Source: Streptococcus infantis SK970
Lineage (GTDB): Bacteria > Bacillota > Bacilli > Lactobacillales > Streptococcaceae
Direction: 5' to 3'
DNA: 64,000 bases
Assembly: GCA_000223255.2 (NCBI GenBank)
Contig: AFUT01000001.1
Span: 310,001-374,000, forward strand
This document shows positions 29,637 through 40,464 of the stretch, piece after piece. The notes below the pieces were generated by a model. That model made no database searches and was not told where the DNA came from. It worked only from the letters and a program-made list of their open reading frames with translations. The translations under genes were made by a program, and so were the position numbers. Within the stretch, counting starts at the first letter, position 1; each line of letters opens with the position of its first letter.

Positions 29637-30697
29637 ATGAAAAATAAGGTAGGTTTCTTGGTTTTATTTGGTTCTATGCTTTTATTGACTGCATGTTCAG
29701 GAAAAGCAGAAAAAACAGAATTAACATCTCAAACAAGCGAAGTAAGCACTACATCAACAACTGAAATTGAGTTGAAACCAGAGTCGCAATACGCGTCGAT
29801 TATTGAAAAATTCGAGAAGTTGACCACTAACGGTAATGATTCACTCAAATCAGCAGTTGAGGGAACAGAAGCTGAAGAGACTATGGTTATGAATTACATA
29901 GCCCAGATAAAAGAAAATGGGCATACGAAAAATATGCTTTTTACGACATTAACAATGATAAAACCCAGGAACTTCTAATCGGAGATTCAGAGTTTATCAC
30001 GGCTATATACTCATTGAAAGATGGGAAACCAGTTTTTGTTAAAGGTGCGGGTACTGGTGGTGGATCGCTGAGAAGTAGTCTAACGATTTATAAAGATGGT
30101 ACGTTACAGTATTTAGCTGGTCAAGGTACTGATCCAAACTGGGAAGCAACCTCTTATCAATTAAAAGATGGTAAATTAGAAGAAATTGTGAAGAAAGATT
30201 TTAAACAGTTTCAAGGGAATGAACCAGCAGAAGTTTTAGGTATTTCATCTGAGAAAGTTGATTTTAAACAAGTGACTTGGAACGACTTTAAACAAAATAC
30301 TAGTAAAGATAAGGATGATGTTACAAAAGAAGTACAATCAACATTAAAAGCTGATATTTCTTCTGTTTTTGCTGGAGATGTATCTAGCATTGAAGGGAAT
30401 TGGACTAATAGTAGCGGAGAAACTGTTACAATTACAAGTAAAGAAATAAAACACCATAAAGGTAAACAAGGAACATTCCAAGTAACTGCCTTTCGTAAAA
30501 ATCCAGAGTTACCTCTTTTGACATTGAACTTAGAAGAATCTAATCCTTATGGGCCTCTCTCATATGTATTGATTCCTGCTGACAATCCTGCCTACTCAAA
30601 TAACGGTGAATCTGATGCGACAAAGGACCGTTTAATCGAAGCTTCGACAATTAGTCAGTCAGCAGTTATTTCACCAGAAAGTTTCTTTTATAGATAA
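29637..30697 (+). CDS. Hypothetical lipoprotein with DUF6287-like C-terminus (frameshifted)
   Basis: About 353 residues after repair. Signal peptide ends in a lipobox LLTAC (Cys near residue 20), followed by a Ser/Thr-rich linker. The middle has FYDINNDKTQELLIGD, an EF-hand-like DxNxDxxxE calcium loop seen in surface repeats. The C-terminus (SSIEGNWTNSSGETVTI) resembles the DUF6287 domain of streptococcal lipoproteins; this is an impression, not a confirmed match. As read it stops at 29978; one more G in the run 29919-29921 restores KENGAYEKYAFYDINND. It lies within the direct-repeat bounded module and ends just before the shared terminator. Confidence 0.75.
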
Positions 30698-30702
30698 TTA
30701 GA

Positions 30703-30742
30703 AAAAAAGGACTCAACAGAGTCCTTTTTATTTGCGTTTTTT
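30703..30742. repeat. Direct repeat copy 2: bidirectional terminator of lipoprotein gene and ffh
   Basis: AAAAAGGACTC-AACA-GAGTCCTTTTT serves both converging genes. The 40 bases match 26511-26550 with two mismatches; bases 30728-30742 are the stop and final codons of ffh. Confidence 0.85.
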
Positions 30743-32291
30743 CTTAGCCTTTTTCATTTTGTTGGCCATGCGTTTCATGGATTGCTTCATAGCAAATTCA
30801 CCGATTTTACCCTTGAGACCTCCACCAAGCATCTGGCTCATATCAGGCATTCCGGCTCCTCCAAGAGCAGACATATCCGGCATACCACCTTGTCCCATCA
30901 TGCCTTCAAGGGCGGACATATCCATGCCACCAGGCATGTTTTTAGGAAGGTTGTTAGGGTTGATGCCCATTTGCTTCATCATCTTGTTCATATCACCAGA
31001 CATAACACCTTGCATGAGTTGCTTGGCTTGGTTAAAGTCCTTGATGAACTTGTTGACTTCGATAAAGGTATTACCAGAACCAGCTGCGATACGACGACGA
31101 CGGCTTGGAGTGAGCAAATCTGGATTTTCACGTTCTTCTGGAGTCATAGAAGAGACGATAGCACGTTTGCGAGCAATTTGTTTTCATCCACCTTCATATT
31201 TTGAAGGGCAGGATTGTTGGCCATACCTGGAATCATCTTGAGCAAATCTTCCATTGGCCCCATATTTTGTACCTGATCCAACTGATCGATGAAATCATTG
31301 AAATCAAAGGTGTTTTCTCGCATCTTTTCAGCCATTTCAAGGGCTTTTTGCTCATCGTATTCTTGGGAAGCTTTCTCAATCAGAGTCAGCATATCTCCCA
31401 TACCGAGAATACGGCTAGCCATGCGATCAGGGTGGAAGGTTTCAATGTCGGTAATCTTCTCACCAGTACCAGTGAATTTGATTGGTTTACCAGTGATATG
31501 GCGAACAGAAAGGGCAGCACCACCACGAGTGTCCCCGTCAATCTTAGTAAGGATAACCCCAGTGACTTCTAATTGTGCGTTGAATTCGCGTGCAACGTTG
31601 GCAGCTTCCTGACCGATCATGGCATCGATGACCAGAAGAATCTCATTTGGTTGAGCAAGTGCTTTAACGTCACGGAGCTCATTCATGAGAAGTTCGTCGA
31701 TTTGCAGACGACCAGCAGTATCAATCAAGACATAGTCGTTGTGGTTGGCTTTGGCTTGTTCCAAACCTTGGCGAACAATCTCAACTGCAGGAACCTCAGT
31801 TCCAAGAGCAAAGACAGGAACATCAATTTGTTGTCCCAGTGTTTTGAGCTGGTCAATAGCAGCAGGACGATAGATATCGGCCGCAATCATTAAAGGACGA
31901 GCATCCTCTTCCTTTTTGAGTTTATTAGCAAGTTTTCCAGCGAAGGTTGTTTTACCAGCCCCCTGCAAACCGACCATCATGATAATAGTTGGGATTTTTG
32001 GAGACTTGATAATCTCAGCTGTATCAGAACCAAGTACTGCAGTCAATTCTTCATTTACAATCTTGATGATTTGTTGGGCTGGATTGAGGGTATCAATGAC
32101 TTCATGCCCTATGGCACGTTCACGAACTTTTTTGATAAAATCCTTAACCACTGGAAGAGCAACGTCGGCTTCTAAAAGAGCTAGACGAATTTCTTTGGTT
32201 GCTTCTTGGATATCGCTCTCTGTAATTTTTCCTTTTTTCGTAGGTTTTTAAAGACGTTCTGCAAACGTTCTGTTAAATTTTCAAATGCCAT
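30728..32291 (-). CDS. ffh: Signal recognition particle protein Ffh (two frameshifts)
   Basis: GTPase that docks ribosome-nascent chain complexes to the membrane through FtsY. ATG 32291 (MAFENLTERLQNVF) with AGGAG on its strand. NG domain: GLQGAGKTTFAGKLA, DTAGR, TKIDGDTRGG; M domain Met-rich, MPGGMDMSALEGMMGQGG, ending in a Lys-rich tail. As read it is in three frames: runs at 32233-32238 (T6) and 31177-31179 (T3) each lack one base; repair gives RKKGKITESDIQEA and DENKIARKRAIVSSM and 521 residues. As ffh is essential, two truncating indels cannot both be real. Operon with ylxM and a small upstream gene. Confidence 0.95.
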
Positions 32292-32308
32292 TATTTTCTC
32301 CTATTTTT

Positions 32309-32524
32309 TCAATTCAGTGGAAATCGTCCGAAATTTTGCAAACACTCTAGTTCTTCGGGTGTGACTTCTTTCATGATTTCATTTGGATATCCCCAACAGC
32401 TAAAACCTATTGGCATAGCATTGGAGATATCATTGGGTGAAATAATCTGTAGACGAGTTGGAAATGGTTCCTCTGCAGCTAATAGTTTGCAAGGTATTCC
32501 TTGGTAAATGACAAGACTGCCCAT
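32309..32524 (-). CDS. Small hypothetical protein between ylxM and ffh
   Basis: 71 residues, beginning MGSLVIYQGIPCKLLAAEEP, with two cysteines and two tryptophan-free beta-like stretches; I recognise no domain. It has a GGGAG ribosome-binding site inside the end of ylxM (start two bases after the ylxM stop), lies 17 bases ahead of ffh, and codes on the same strand, so co-transcription is likely. Its position within a conserved operon and good translation signal support it, but family membership is unknown. Confidence 0.6.
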   Translation of the reverse strand: MGSLVIYQGIPCKLLAAEEPFPTRLQIISPNDISNAMPIGFSCWGYPNEIMKEVTPEELECLQNFGRFPLN

Positions 32525-32526
32525 GA

Positions 32527-32859
32527 TTACTCCCGATTGTCAATACTTGTTAAAATTTCAACTTGCTCTTGTAGAAAAGCATCTTCTGGATAACGCTCAA
32601 TAATCTGATCAAAAATCTGACTGCGAACAATGTAATCAGAGTACATATGAAGCTTCATCTCATAATCTTCCAGAATCTTTTCCGTTCGTTTGATATTATC
32701 ATAAACAGCCTGACGACTAACACCGAACTCTTCTGCAATTTCAGCTAAACTATAGTCGTCTGCATAGTAGAGCTCGATATAGTTCATCTGCTTATCAGTC
32801 AAAAGGGCTGCATAAAATTCAAACAGAGCATTCATTCGATTGGTTTTTTCAATTTCCAT
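32527..32859 (-). CDS. ylxM: YlxM/p13 helix-turn-helix protein of the SRP operon
   Basis: 110 residues, an almost all-helical protein with a sigma-70 region 4-like helix-turn-helix ([28 protein letters not shown], residues about 34-61). It normally precedes ffh and is thought to be involved in SRP assembly or in regulating its operon. Same strand as ffh, with a small hypothetical gene in between. It is divergent from rnc across 153 bases. Confidence 0.93.
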   Translation of the reverse strand: MEIEKTNRMNALFEFYAALLTDKQMNYIELYYADDYSLAEIAEEFGVSRQAVYDNIKRTEKILEDYEMKLHMYSDYIVRSQIFDQIIERYPEDAFLQEQVEILTSIDNRE

Positions 32860-32969
32860 AAGATTTATTATACCAAAAAATAGCCTGAACTGCTAGTAAT
32901 GGAATGATTTTAAACATAAGTCAGAAAAAGGACTTTTAACGGTTATTTTCTGACTATGATTCTATTTTT

Positions 32970-32978
32970 TGGTATAAT
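32970..32978 (+). promoter_or_regulatory. Extended -10 promoter of rnc
   Basis: TGGTATAAT with TATAAT at 32973-32978 and a CTGACT -35-like element at 32950-32955 (17-base spacing). An inverted repeat AGTCAGAAAA (32919-32928)/TTTTCTGACT (32946-32955) covers the -35 element. Confidence 0.65.
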
Positions 32979-33012
32979 GGAGTGTATTATAATGTTTTAG
33001 AAAGAGGTTCTT

Positions 33013-33711
33013 ATGAAAGAATTAGAAACCGTGTTAGAGCAACGTTTTGGGCTTGTTTTTTCAGATAAACAATTACTTGAAACAGCTTTTACTCACACTA
33101 GTTATGCCAATGAGCACCGCCTCTTAAAAATTTCACACAATGAACGCTTGGAATTTTTAGGAGACGCTGTTCTGCAATTATTGATTTCAGAATATCTGTA
33201 CAAAAAATATCCTAAAAAACCAGAAGGTGATCTGTCTAAACTCCGTGCCATGATTGTACGTGAAGAGAGTTTGGCTGGTTTTGCCCGTGACTGCCAGTTT
33301 GACCAGTTTATCAAGCTAGGAAAGGGAGAGGAAAAATCTGGAGGCCGTAACCGAGATACCATCTTGGGAGATGCTTTCGAAGCCTTTTTGGGTGCCCTCC
33401 TTTTAGATAAGAATCTACTTACGGTAAAAGAGTTTATCTATCAGGTCATGATACCGAAGGTTGAGGCTGGTGATTTTGAGATGATTAAAGACTACAAGAC
33501 CCACCTTCAAGAATTACTCCAAGTCAATGGTGATGTCGATATTCGTTATCAGGTGATTTCGGAAAATGGTCCTGCCCACGATAAGATGTTTGAGGTTGAA
33601 GTCCTTGTCGAGGGTCAAAGTTTAGGTAGGGGTCAAGGACGATCTAAAAAATTGGCCGAACAAGAAGCCGCTAAAAATGCAGTTGAGGAAGGACTGGATT
33701 CATGTATTTAA
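33013..33711 (+). CDS. rnc: Ribonuclease III
   Basis: Double-strand RNase that processes rRNA and regulatory duplexes, 232 residues. Catalytic domain with the signature [21 protein letters not shown] and second metal site [18 protein letters not shown]; the C-terminal dsRNA-binding domain (about 155-225) reads [16 protein letters not shown] and ends [25 protein letters not shown] ribosome-binding site before ATG 33013. It overlaps smc by 10 bases, a conserved linkage. Confidence 0.97.
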   Translation: MKELETVLEQRFGLVFSDKQLLETAFTHTSYANEHRLLKISHNERLEFLGDAVLQLLISEYLYKKYPKKPEGDLSKLRAMIVREESLAGFARDCQFDQFIKLGKGEEKSGGRNRDTILGDAFEAFLGALLLDKNLLTVKEFIYQVMIPKVEAGDFEMIKDYKTHLQELLQVNGDVDIRYQVISENGPAHDKMFEVEVLVEGQSLGRGQGRSKKLAEQEAAKNAVEEGLDSCI

Positions 33712-36700
33712 AAGAAATTGAGATTCAGGGGTTTAAGTCCTTCGCTGATAAGACCAAGGTTGTTTTTGACCAGGGAGTTACAGCGGTTGTAGGACCCAAT
33801 GGTTCTGGAAAATCTAACATCACAGAAAGTTTACGCTGGGCTCTTGGGGAATCCAGTGTCAAAAGTCTTCGTGGTGGGAAGATGCCTGATGTTATCTTTG
33901 CAGGTACAGAGAGTAGAAAACCTTTAAATTATGCTTCTGTTACTGTTACTCTAGATAACCAAGACGGTTTCATCAAGGATGCAGGCCAAGAAATCAAGGT
34001 GGAGCGTCACATCTATCGTACTGGAGATAGTGAATACAAGATCGACGGAAAAAAGTCCGTCTTCGAGATATCCATGACCTCTTCTTAGACACTGGTCTTG
34101 GACGTGATTCCTTCTCCATCATTTCCCAAGGGAAGGTCGAAGAAATCTTTAACTCCAAACCTGAGGAACGCCGCGCTATTTTTGAAGAAGCAGCTGGAGT
34201 TTTAAAATATAAAACTCGTCGCAAAGAGACAGAAAGCAAACTCCAACAAACTCAAGACAATTTAGAACGCTTGGAAGATATCATCTATGAGTTAGACAAT
34301 CAAATTAAGCCCTTAGAAAAGCAAGCAGCAACTGCACGCAAATTTATAGAACTAGATGGTCAGCGTAAGGCGATTTACTTGGATGTTTTGGTTGCACAAA
34401 TTCAATCAAGTAAGGCTGAATTAGACCTAACAGAAGAAGAATTAAAACAAGTTCAAGAACTTTTGACCAGTTATTATCAAAAGCGTCAAGAGTTAGAAGA
34501 AGAAAATCAAACTCTCAAAAAGAAACGTCATGATTTGCAGGCTGAAATGTCAAAAGACCAGTCAACCTTAATGGATTTGACTAGTTTAATCAGTGAATTG
34601 GAGCGTAAGTTAGCTTTATCTAAATTGGAAACTGAGCAAGTTGCCCTCAATCAACAAGAGGCACAGGCTCGTTTGGCTGGCTTAGATGAAAAGAGAAATG
34701 CTCTCATTCAAGAGAAGGAAGAAAAAGAAGCCAATCTCAGTCAGTTAGAAGAAAATTTAGCGGTCAATATTAAGGAAATCAATCGTTTAGAAGCAGAGTT
34801 AGTAGCTTTTTCTGATGATCCAGATCAAATGATTGAGCAATTGCGTGAACGTTTTGTGGCTTTCTTACAGGAAGAAGCGGATGTCTCTAACCAATTAACA
34901 AGGATTGAAAATGACCTTGAAAATAGTCGCCAACAGACTAAAAAGCAGGAAGAACAATTAGAATCCTTGAAGGAACAATTGGCTTCTGCCAAATCAAAGG
35001 CTGCTGAACAAGAACTTGCTCTAAAGTCTGCCAAAGAGGAAGTACAAACCTTACTCGCTGACTATCAAACCAGTGCCAAAGAAGAAGAAGCACAAAAGCA
35101 GGCTTATCAAAGTCAGCAAAATCAGCTCTTTGACCGTCTGGATAGCCTGAAAAACAAACAGGCCAAGGCGCAAAGTTTGGAGAACATTCTTAAAAACCAT
35201 AGTAATTTCTATGCAGGTGTTAAGAGTGTTCTACAAGAAAAGAATCGCTTGGGTGGGATTGTCGGAGCAGTCAGTGAGCATTTAACCTTTGATGTTCACT
35301 ATCAGACAGCCCTCGAAATTGCGCTCGGTGCTAGCAGCCAACACATCATCGTTGAAGATGAACAGGCTGCGACTAAGGCTATCGATTTCCTAAAACGAAA
35401 TCGAGCCGGTCGTGCGACTTTCCTACCTTTGACAACCATTAAGGCTCGTAGTATTTCTGGTCAGAATCAAGATGTGATTGCTTCAAGTCCAGGTTTTCTT
35501 GGAATGGCAGATGAATTGGTTACCTTTGATGCCAAGCTTGAAGCTATCTTTAAAAATCTGCTAGCTACCACAGCTATCTTTGATACTGTCGAGCATGCGC
35601 GTGATGCTGCTCGTAAGGTACGCTATCAAGTTCGTATGGTAACGCTAGATGGAACAGAACTACGAACAGGTGGTTCTTATGCTGGTGGTGCCAATCGTCA
35701 AAATAACAGCATTTTCATCAAGCCTGAATTGGAGCAGTTGCAAAAAGAAATTGCTCAAGAAGAAAAACTCCTTGGTCAGGAAGAAGAAAATCTGAAATCA
35801 CTTCAAGAAAATTTAGCTAGCCTCGCTCAAACTTTGGAGGGCATTAAGTCTCAAGGAGAGCAAGCTCGTATAGAGGAGCAAGGCTTGTATCTGGCGTATC
35901 AACAAACTTGCCAACAAGTCGAAGAACTCGAAACACTTTTAGAACTTCAGGAAAAAGAATTAAACAATCTAAGAGGTGGAGATTGGCAAGCTGAAAAGAA
36001 AATGCCAGGAGCGTCTTTCAATCATCGCAACTGAAAAGCAAAAGTTAGAATCAGAAATTGAAGAAATCAAGTCCAATAAAAATGCTATTCAGGAACGTTA
36101 TCAAAGCTTGCAGGATAAACTTTCTCAAGAACGTCTCCATCAGACAGAAATGTTAGGACAAAAACGTTATGAAGTTGCGGATATTGAGCGTATCAACAAA
36201 GAGCTTGAATATCTGGATATCGAGCAAGAAGAGATTGAGCGTCTTCTACAAGAAAAGGTAGACAATCTTGAAAAAGTTGACACAGAACTTTTGACCAAGC
36301 AGGAAACAGAAACTAAGAGTCAGAAAGAAGAAATTCAACAAGGATTGATTCGTAAGCAGTTTGAACTAGATGATATCGAAGGTCAGTTGGATGATATTGC
36401 CAGTCATTTGGATCAAGCACGTCAGCAAAATGAAGAATGGATTCGTAAGCAAACACGTGCGGAAGCGACTAAAGAGAAGATTACAGATCGTCTTCGCTAT
36501 CTTCAAGGTCAACTGACTGAAGAATACCAGATTAGTTATACAGAAGCTTTGGAGCAAGTCAATCCGTTGGAAGATTTGGCAATCGCTGAACAAAAGGTTG
36601 AGGATTTGGAAAAATCCATTCGTTCACTTGGTCCGGTCAATTTGGATGCCATTGAACAGTTTGACGAAGTACACGAACGTTTGGAATTCTTGAATAGTCA

Positions 36701-37238
36701 GCGTGATGACATTCTTTCTGCCAAAAATCTTCTTCTTGAAACCATTACAGAGATGAACGATGAAGTGAAGGAACGATTTAAATCAACCTTTGAAGCGATT
36801 CGTGAGTCCTTTAAAGTGACCTTTAAGCAGATGTTTGGTGGTGGGCAAGCAGACCTAATCTTGACCGAAGGAGATTTATTGACTGCAGGTGTCGAAATTT
36901 CAGTTCAACCACCAGGTAAGAAAATCCAATCTCTCAATCTCATGAGTGGTGGAGAGAAGGCTTTGTCAGCTCTAGCTTTGCTCTTCTCAATCATTCGTGT
37001 CAAGACTATTCCATTTGTAATTTTGGATGAGGTTGAAGCCGCACTTGACGAGGCTAACGTTAAACGCTTTGGAGATTATCTCAATCGATTTGACAAGGAT
37101 AGTCAGTTTATCGTTGTTACCCACCGTAAGGGAACCATGGCAGCTGCAGACTCTATTTATGGGGTAACCATGCAGGAATCTGGTGTTTCTAAGATTGTAT
37201 CTGTTAAACTTAAAGATTTAGAGAATATGGATGCTTAG
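33702..37238 (+). CDS. smc: Chromosome segregation protein SMC (two frameshifts)
   Basis: Condensin ATPase of about 1179 residues. N-terminal Walker [10 protein letters not shown], long coiled coil, hinge region near [11 protein letters not shown] and [12 protein letters not shown], and a C-terminal head with [17 protein letters not shown] (signature), [15 protein letters not shown] (Walker B). As read it is in three frames. One A is missing from the run 34049-34054 (repair gives [14 protein letters not shown]). The second break near 35999-36002 is one base too many, or two too few, in a run of As (repair joins GDWQAEKK to [12 protein letters not shown]). SMC is needed for chromosome segregation, so these are probably errors. 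It overlaps rnc. Confidence 0.94.
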
Positions 37239-37314
37239 TTTGATTTCTATATGTAATTTCAAGCTAGAGCATGTAGAATGATCTTCAAAAAGTAAAAGTA
37301 ATTGAGGAGCTTAT

Positions 37315-37974
37315 ATGGATTTTGACCTATTCCTAATGATTTGTAATTATATAGGGACTATAGCCTTTGCGGCGTCAGGAGCCATCAAAGGATTTGGTAA
37401 ACGTTTAGATATTTTTGGAATTAGTTTATTGGCAATTGTAACGGCAGTAGGCGGAGGTATTTTAAGAGATTCTATTATCAGTCGTTTTCCCTCCGCTCTC
37501 GCAGATCCTGGACCGATTTATGTCTCTATCTTTGTAGCGGTTATCATGTATATCTTTGTGACTTCAAAACAGGCCAATGCGAGTCATGATAAAAAGTTCT
37601 ATAAATGGTTGAGAGAAGCCTATCTCATCTTTGATTCGATTGGGTTGATTATCTTTTCCTTGATTGGAGCTACAGCTTTAGCTGATAGTAAATTGAATTT
37701 GATGTCTGCAGGTATTTTAGCCTGTTTAACGGGAGCAGGTGGTGGTATTATCCGAGACCTCCTGATCAATGAAGTTCCAAGTGTTCTAAAAGAAGACATC
37801 TATGCCCTTCTATCTTTTGTAATTGGCGTTATTTATTACTGGTTGGCCTTTGTCCTTCACTTTCCAAGAATCACTGCTTTTATCATTCTCTCAATTGTCG
37901 GTTTTGTGATTCGACTCTGTATTATTAAGTTTAAGCTCTCTTTGCCAAATATGGATAAAAAGACTTGGAATTAA
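37315..37974 (+). CDS. TRIC/UPF0126-family membrane protein
   Basis: 219 residues, seven TM segments. Two glycine-rich repeats typical of the trimeric intracellular cation channel/UPF0126 family are visible: TAVGGGILRDSII and TGAGGGIIRDLLI, each in a pseudo-symmetric half, with a conserved NYIGTIAFAASGAI start. Probably a potassium-type channel or small-molecule carrier; substrate unproven. AATTGAGGAG ribosome-binding site before ATG 37315. Confidence 0.85.
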   Translation: MDFDLFLMICNYIGTIAFAASGAIKGFGKRLDIFGISLLAIVTAVGGGILRDSIISRFPSALADPGPIYVSIFVAVIMYIFVTSKQANASHDKKFYKWLREAYLIFDSIGLIIFSLIGATALADSKLNLMSAGILACLTGAGGGIIRDLLINEVPSVLKEDIYALLSFVIGVIYYWLAFVLHFPRITAFIILSIVGFVIRLCIIKFKLSLPNMDKKTWN

Positions 37975-38035
37975 TTGATAGAGTAAAGTTCAATCACTAG
38001 ATTGATAAATATTTTATAAATTACAAATTTAATCA

Positions 38036-38076
38036 AGCGTCTAATCTTATATTGATTAGGCGCTATTTTATTTTTG
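38036..38076 (+). terminator. Terminator after the TRIC-like gene
   Basis: AGCGTCTAATC pairs with GATTAGGCGCT (one G-T), then ATTTTATTTTT. Confidence 0.75.
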
Positions 38077-38152
38077 CAAAGACGGGAAATATTTGATGAA
38101 ATTAATATTTTTTGGTATTATATCTAAAATTTTAAATAAGATAGGAGCTACA

Positions 38153-38730
38153 ATGAGTAATTTAAAGAATTCAGTCGATTTTATTAAAGAAATAGAGAAG
38201 TTAAAGTCAGTAACAAGATTTAATAGAACTCTTGATGGAAGATTTGAAAATAGTGCCGAGCATTCTTGGCAAGGTGCTATAGCTGCTATAGTTCTTCAAG
38301 ATTATTATCCTGAAAAGTTAAAAATGGAAAAAGTTATTTCTATGTTATTGATTCATGATTTAGGTGAGATTTATGCCGGAGATACTTGGGTTTTTGATGA
38401 TGAAAAAAAGGTTCATTCTCATGATAGAGAGTTAGAATCTATAGAAAAACAATGAGCCTCCTTCCAGAAGAGAAATATTTGAATATGAAAAATTTATGGT
38501 TGGAATTTGAAAAAGGGCAGAGTGCTGAAGCAAGATATGCAAGAGTGATCGATGCATTGGTACCACTGATAAATCACTTAGAAGTGTCAGAATTAAATTA
38601 TAACCCTGATAATATCAGTGCAGACATGGTATTAGAAAAGAAAAAGTTCATAAAAAGTGAATCAGAAGAATTATGGAAACTAACGGAAGATTTGATTCAG
38701 GAAAGTGTAGAAAGGGGGTTATATTTATAA
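38153..38730 (+). CDS. HD-domain hydrolase, YfbR-like 5'-nucleotidase type (frameshifted)
   Basis: 192 residues, start ATG 38153 (MSNLKNSVDFIKEIEKL) with AGGAG. The HD signature is AEHSWQGAIAAIVLQDYY and LLIHDLGEIYAGDTW, matching the HD_3/YfbR type of metal-dependent phosphohydrolases. As read it stops at 38455; one more A in the run 38445-38449 gives IEKTMSLLPEEKYLNMKNL and continues to 38730. A strongly AT-rich gene compared with its neighbours, possibly acquired. Substrate likely a deoxynucleotide monophosphate or related small phosphate; unknown. Confidence 0.8.
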
Positions 38731-38768
38731 TAATAATTGGCTCTACGGATAGATTTATAGAATACAAG

Positions 38769-38797
38769 GACGTGTCAATTCAGCACGTCTTTTTTTA
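38769..38797 (+). terminator. Terminator after the HD hydrolase
   Basis: GACGTG pairs with CACGTC and eight Ts follow. Confidence 0.75.
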
Positions 38798-38806
38798 CTT
38801 TTTCTA

Positions 38807-38815
38807 TGGTATAAT
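38807..38815 (+). promoter_or_regulatory. Extended -10 promoter of the Cof phosphatase-ftsY operon
   Basis: TGGTATAAT with TATAAT at 38810-38815, 37 bases before ATG 38852. Confidence 0.7.
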
Positions 38816-38851
38816 AGAAGATAGATTTACAACTGGAGAATAGAAGGATTT

Positions 38852-39643
38852 ATGATTAAACTAGTCGCAACTGATATGGACGGGACTTTTCTGGATGAAG
38901 CTGGCCAATTTGATATGGAACGTTTAAAAAAGCTTCTCCATTCTTATAAAGAAAAAGGGATTTACTTTGCTGTAGCTTCTGGCCGCGGTCTTTTGTCGCT
39001 TGAAAAGCATTTTTCGGATGTCAAAGATGAGATTATTTTCATTGCTGAAAATGGGAGTCTGGTTCGTTTTCATGGACAAGACCTCTATGAAGCGACCATG
39101 CCTAGAGATTTTTACCTATCAACTTTTGAAAAGCTAAAGACTTCACCTTATTTCGATGAGAGGAAGATGCTCTTGACTGGTAGGAAAGCTTGCTATGTTT
39201 TAGATACTGTAGATGAAACCTATCTCATGTTTAGTCATCATTACAATGAGAATATTCAAAAAGTAGCCAGTCTAGAAGATATCACTGATGAGATTTTCAA
39301 ATTCACGACGAACTTTACAGAAGAGACAGTAGAAGCTGGCGAAGCTTGGGTCAATGAACATGTTCCTGGTGTTAAGGCAATGACGACAGGTTTTGAATCT
39401 ATCGACATTGTCCTTGATTATGTGGACAAGGGAGTTGCGATTGTCGAATTAGCTAAGAAGTTAAATCTGGATATGGACCAAGTGATGGCCTTCGGTGACA
39501 ATCTTAACGACCTTCATATGATGCAGGTTGTAGGGCACCCAGTCGCACCTGAAAATGCTCGCCCAGAGATTTTGGAACTAGCTGAAACAGTTATCGGTCA
39601 CCATAAAGACCAATCAGTTATTGCTTATATGGAGGGGTTATAA
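38852..39643 (+). CDS. Cof-type HAD-family phosphatase (first copy)
   Basis: 263 residues. HAD motif I DMDGTFLD, motif II ASGRG, and C-terminal motifs AFGDNLNDLHMM; the mid-domain inserted cap is of the Cof type IIB. Substrate is likely a sugar phosphate or a cofactor phosphate; not determinable. It ends on the start of the next Cof gene (TAATG overlap), and the pair leads into ftsY, an arrangement I recognise from pneumococcus. Confidence 0.92.
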   Translation: MIKLVATDMDGTFLDEAGQFDMERLKKLLHSYKEKGIYFAVASGRGLLSLEKHFSDVKDEIIFIAENGSLVRFHGQDLYEATMPRDFYLSTFEKLKTSPYFDERKMLLTGRKACYVLDTVDETYLMFSHHYNENIQKVASLEDITDEIFKFTTNFTEETVEAGEAWVNEHVPGVKAMTTGFESIDIVLDYVDKGVAIVELAKKLNLDMDQVMAFGDNLNDLHMMQVVGHPVAPENARPEILELAETVIGHHKDQSVIAYMEGL

Positions 39644-40461
39644 TGGCAGATATTAAATTAATTGCCCTAGACTTGGATGGAACCTTGCTGACGACAGACA
39701 AGAAATTAACTGATCGTACCAAGGCAACTTTAAAGGCTGCGCGTGAACAGGGGGTCAAGGTAGTCCTAACAACTGGACGTCCTCTCAAGGCCATGGATTT
39801 CTTCCTTAAAGAGCTTGGAACAGACGGCCATGATGACGAATATACTATCACATTCAACGGTGGATTGGTTCAGAAAAATACAGGTGAGATTCTTGATAAG
39901 ACAGTCTTTTCAATTGATGATGTGACACGTATTTATGAAGAAACTGAAAAATTAGGAATCCCCTTAGATGCAATTTCAGAAGGAACAGTTTACCAGATTC
40001 AGTCTGACCAAGAAAGTTTATATGCTCAGTTTAATCCAGCTCTAACCTTTGTTCCAACTGCTTTTGAAGATTTGTCTAGTCAGATTACTTACAATAAATG
40101 TGTCACTGCCTTTCCTCAAGAACCCCTGGATGCAGCTATTAAACATATTTCTCCTGAACTATTCGACCAATATGAGATATTTAAATCTCGTGAACTCTTG
40201 CTAGAATGGTCACCAAAGAACGTTCATAAAGCGACAGGACTAGCTAAGTTGATTGAGCATTTAGGAATTGATCGAAGTCAAGTGATGGCCTGTGGAGATG
40301 AAGCCAATGACCTTTCCATGATAGAATGGGCAGGACTCGGTGTTGCTATGCAAAATGCAGTGCCTGAAGTCAAAGCAGTTGCAAATGTGGTGACGCCCAT
40401 GACCAACGACGAGGAAGCCGTCGCCTGGGCTATTGAAAAATATGTACTGAAGGAGAATTAA
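39643..40461 (+). CDS. Cof-type HAD-family phosphatase (second copy)
   Basis: 272 residues. Motif I DLDGTLLTTDKKL, motif II TTGRP, motif III/IV region ACGDEANDLSMI. YidA-like, a family that hydrolyses sugar phosphates. Only about 25 to 30 percent similar to its neighbour by eye, so it is not a recent duplicate. Start overlaps the previous stop; ftsY follows after 3 bases. Confidence 0.93.
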   Translation: MADIKLIALDLDGTLLTTDKKLTDRTKATLKAAREQGVKVVLTTGRPLKAMDFFLKELGTDGHDDEYTITFNGGLVQKNTGEILDKTVFSIDDVTRIYEETEKLGIPLDAISEGTVYQIQSDQESLYAQFNPALTFVPTAFEDLSSQITYNKCVTAFPQEPLDAAIKHISPELFDQYEIFKSRELLLEWSPKNVHKATGLAKLIEHLGIDRSQVMACGDEANDLSMIEWAGLGVAMQNAVPEVKAVANVVTPMTNDEEAVAWAIEKYVLKEN

Positions 40462-40464
40462 AGT

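Noticed and set aside
26549..30697. Prophage or integrative element carrying the XRE-SEC10 module
   Set aside because: No integrase, recombinase, relaxase or att core; only the direct repeat of the ffh terminator is visible.
30732..31241. Long open frame opposite ffh (169 residues)
   Set aside because: It is antisense shadow of the Met/Gly-rich M domain of ffh; the ffh frame has a clear family match and the shadow has no ribosome-binding site.
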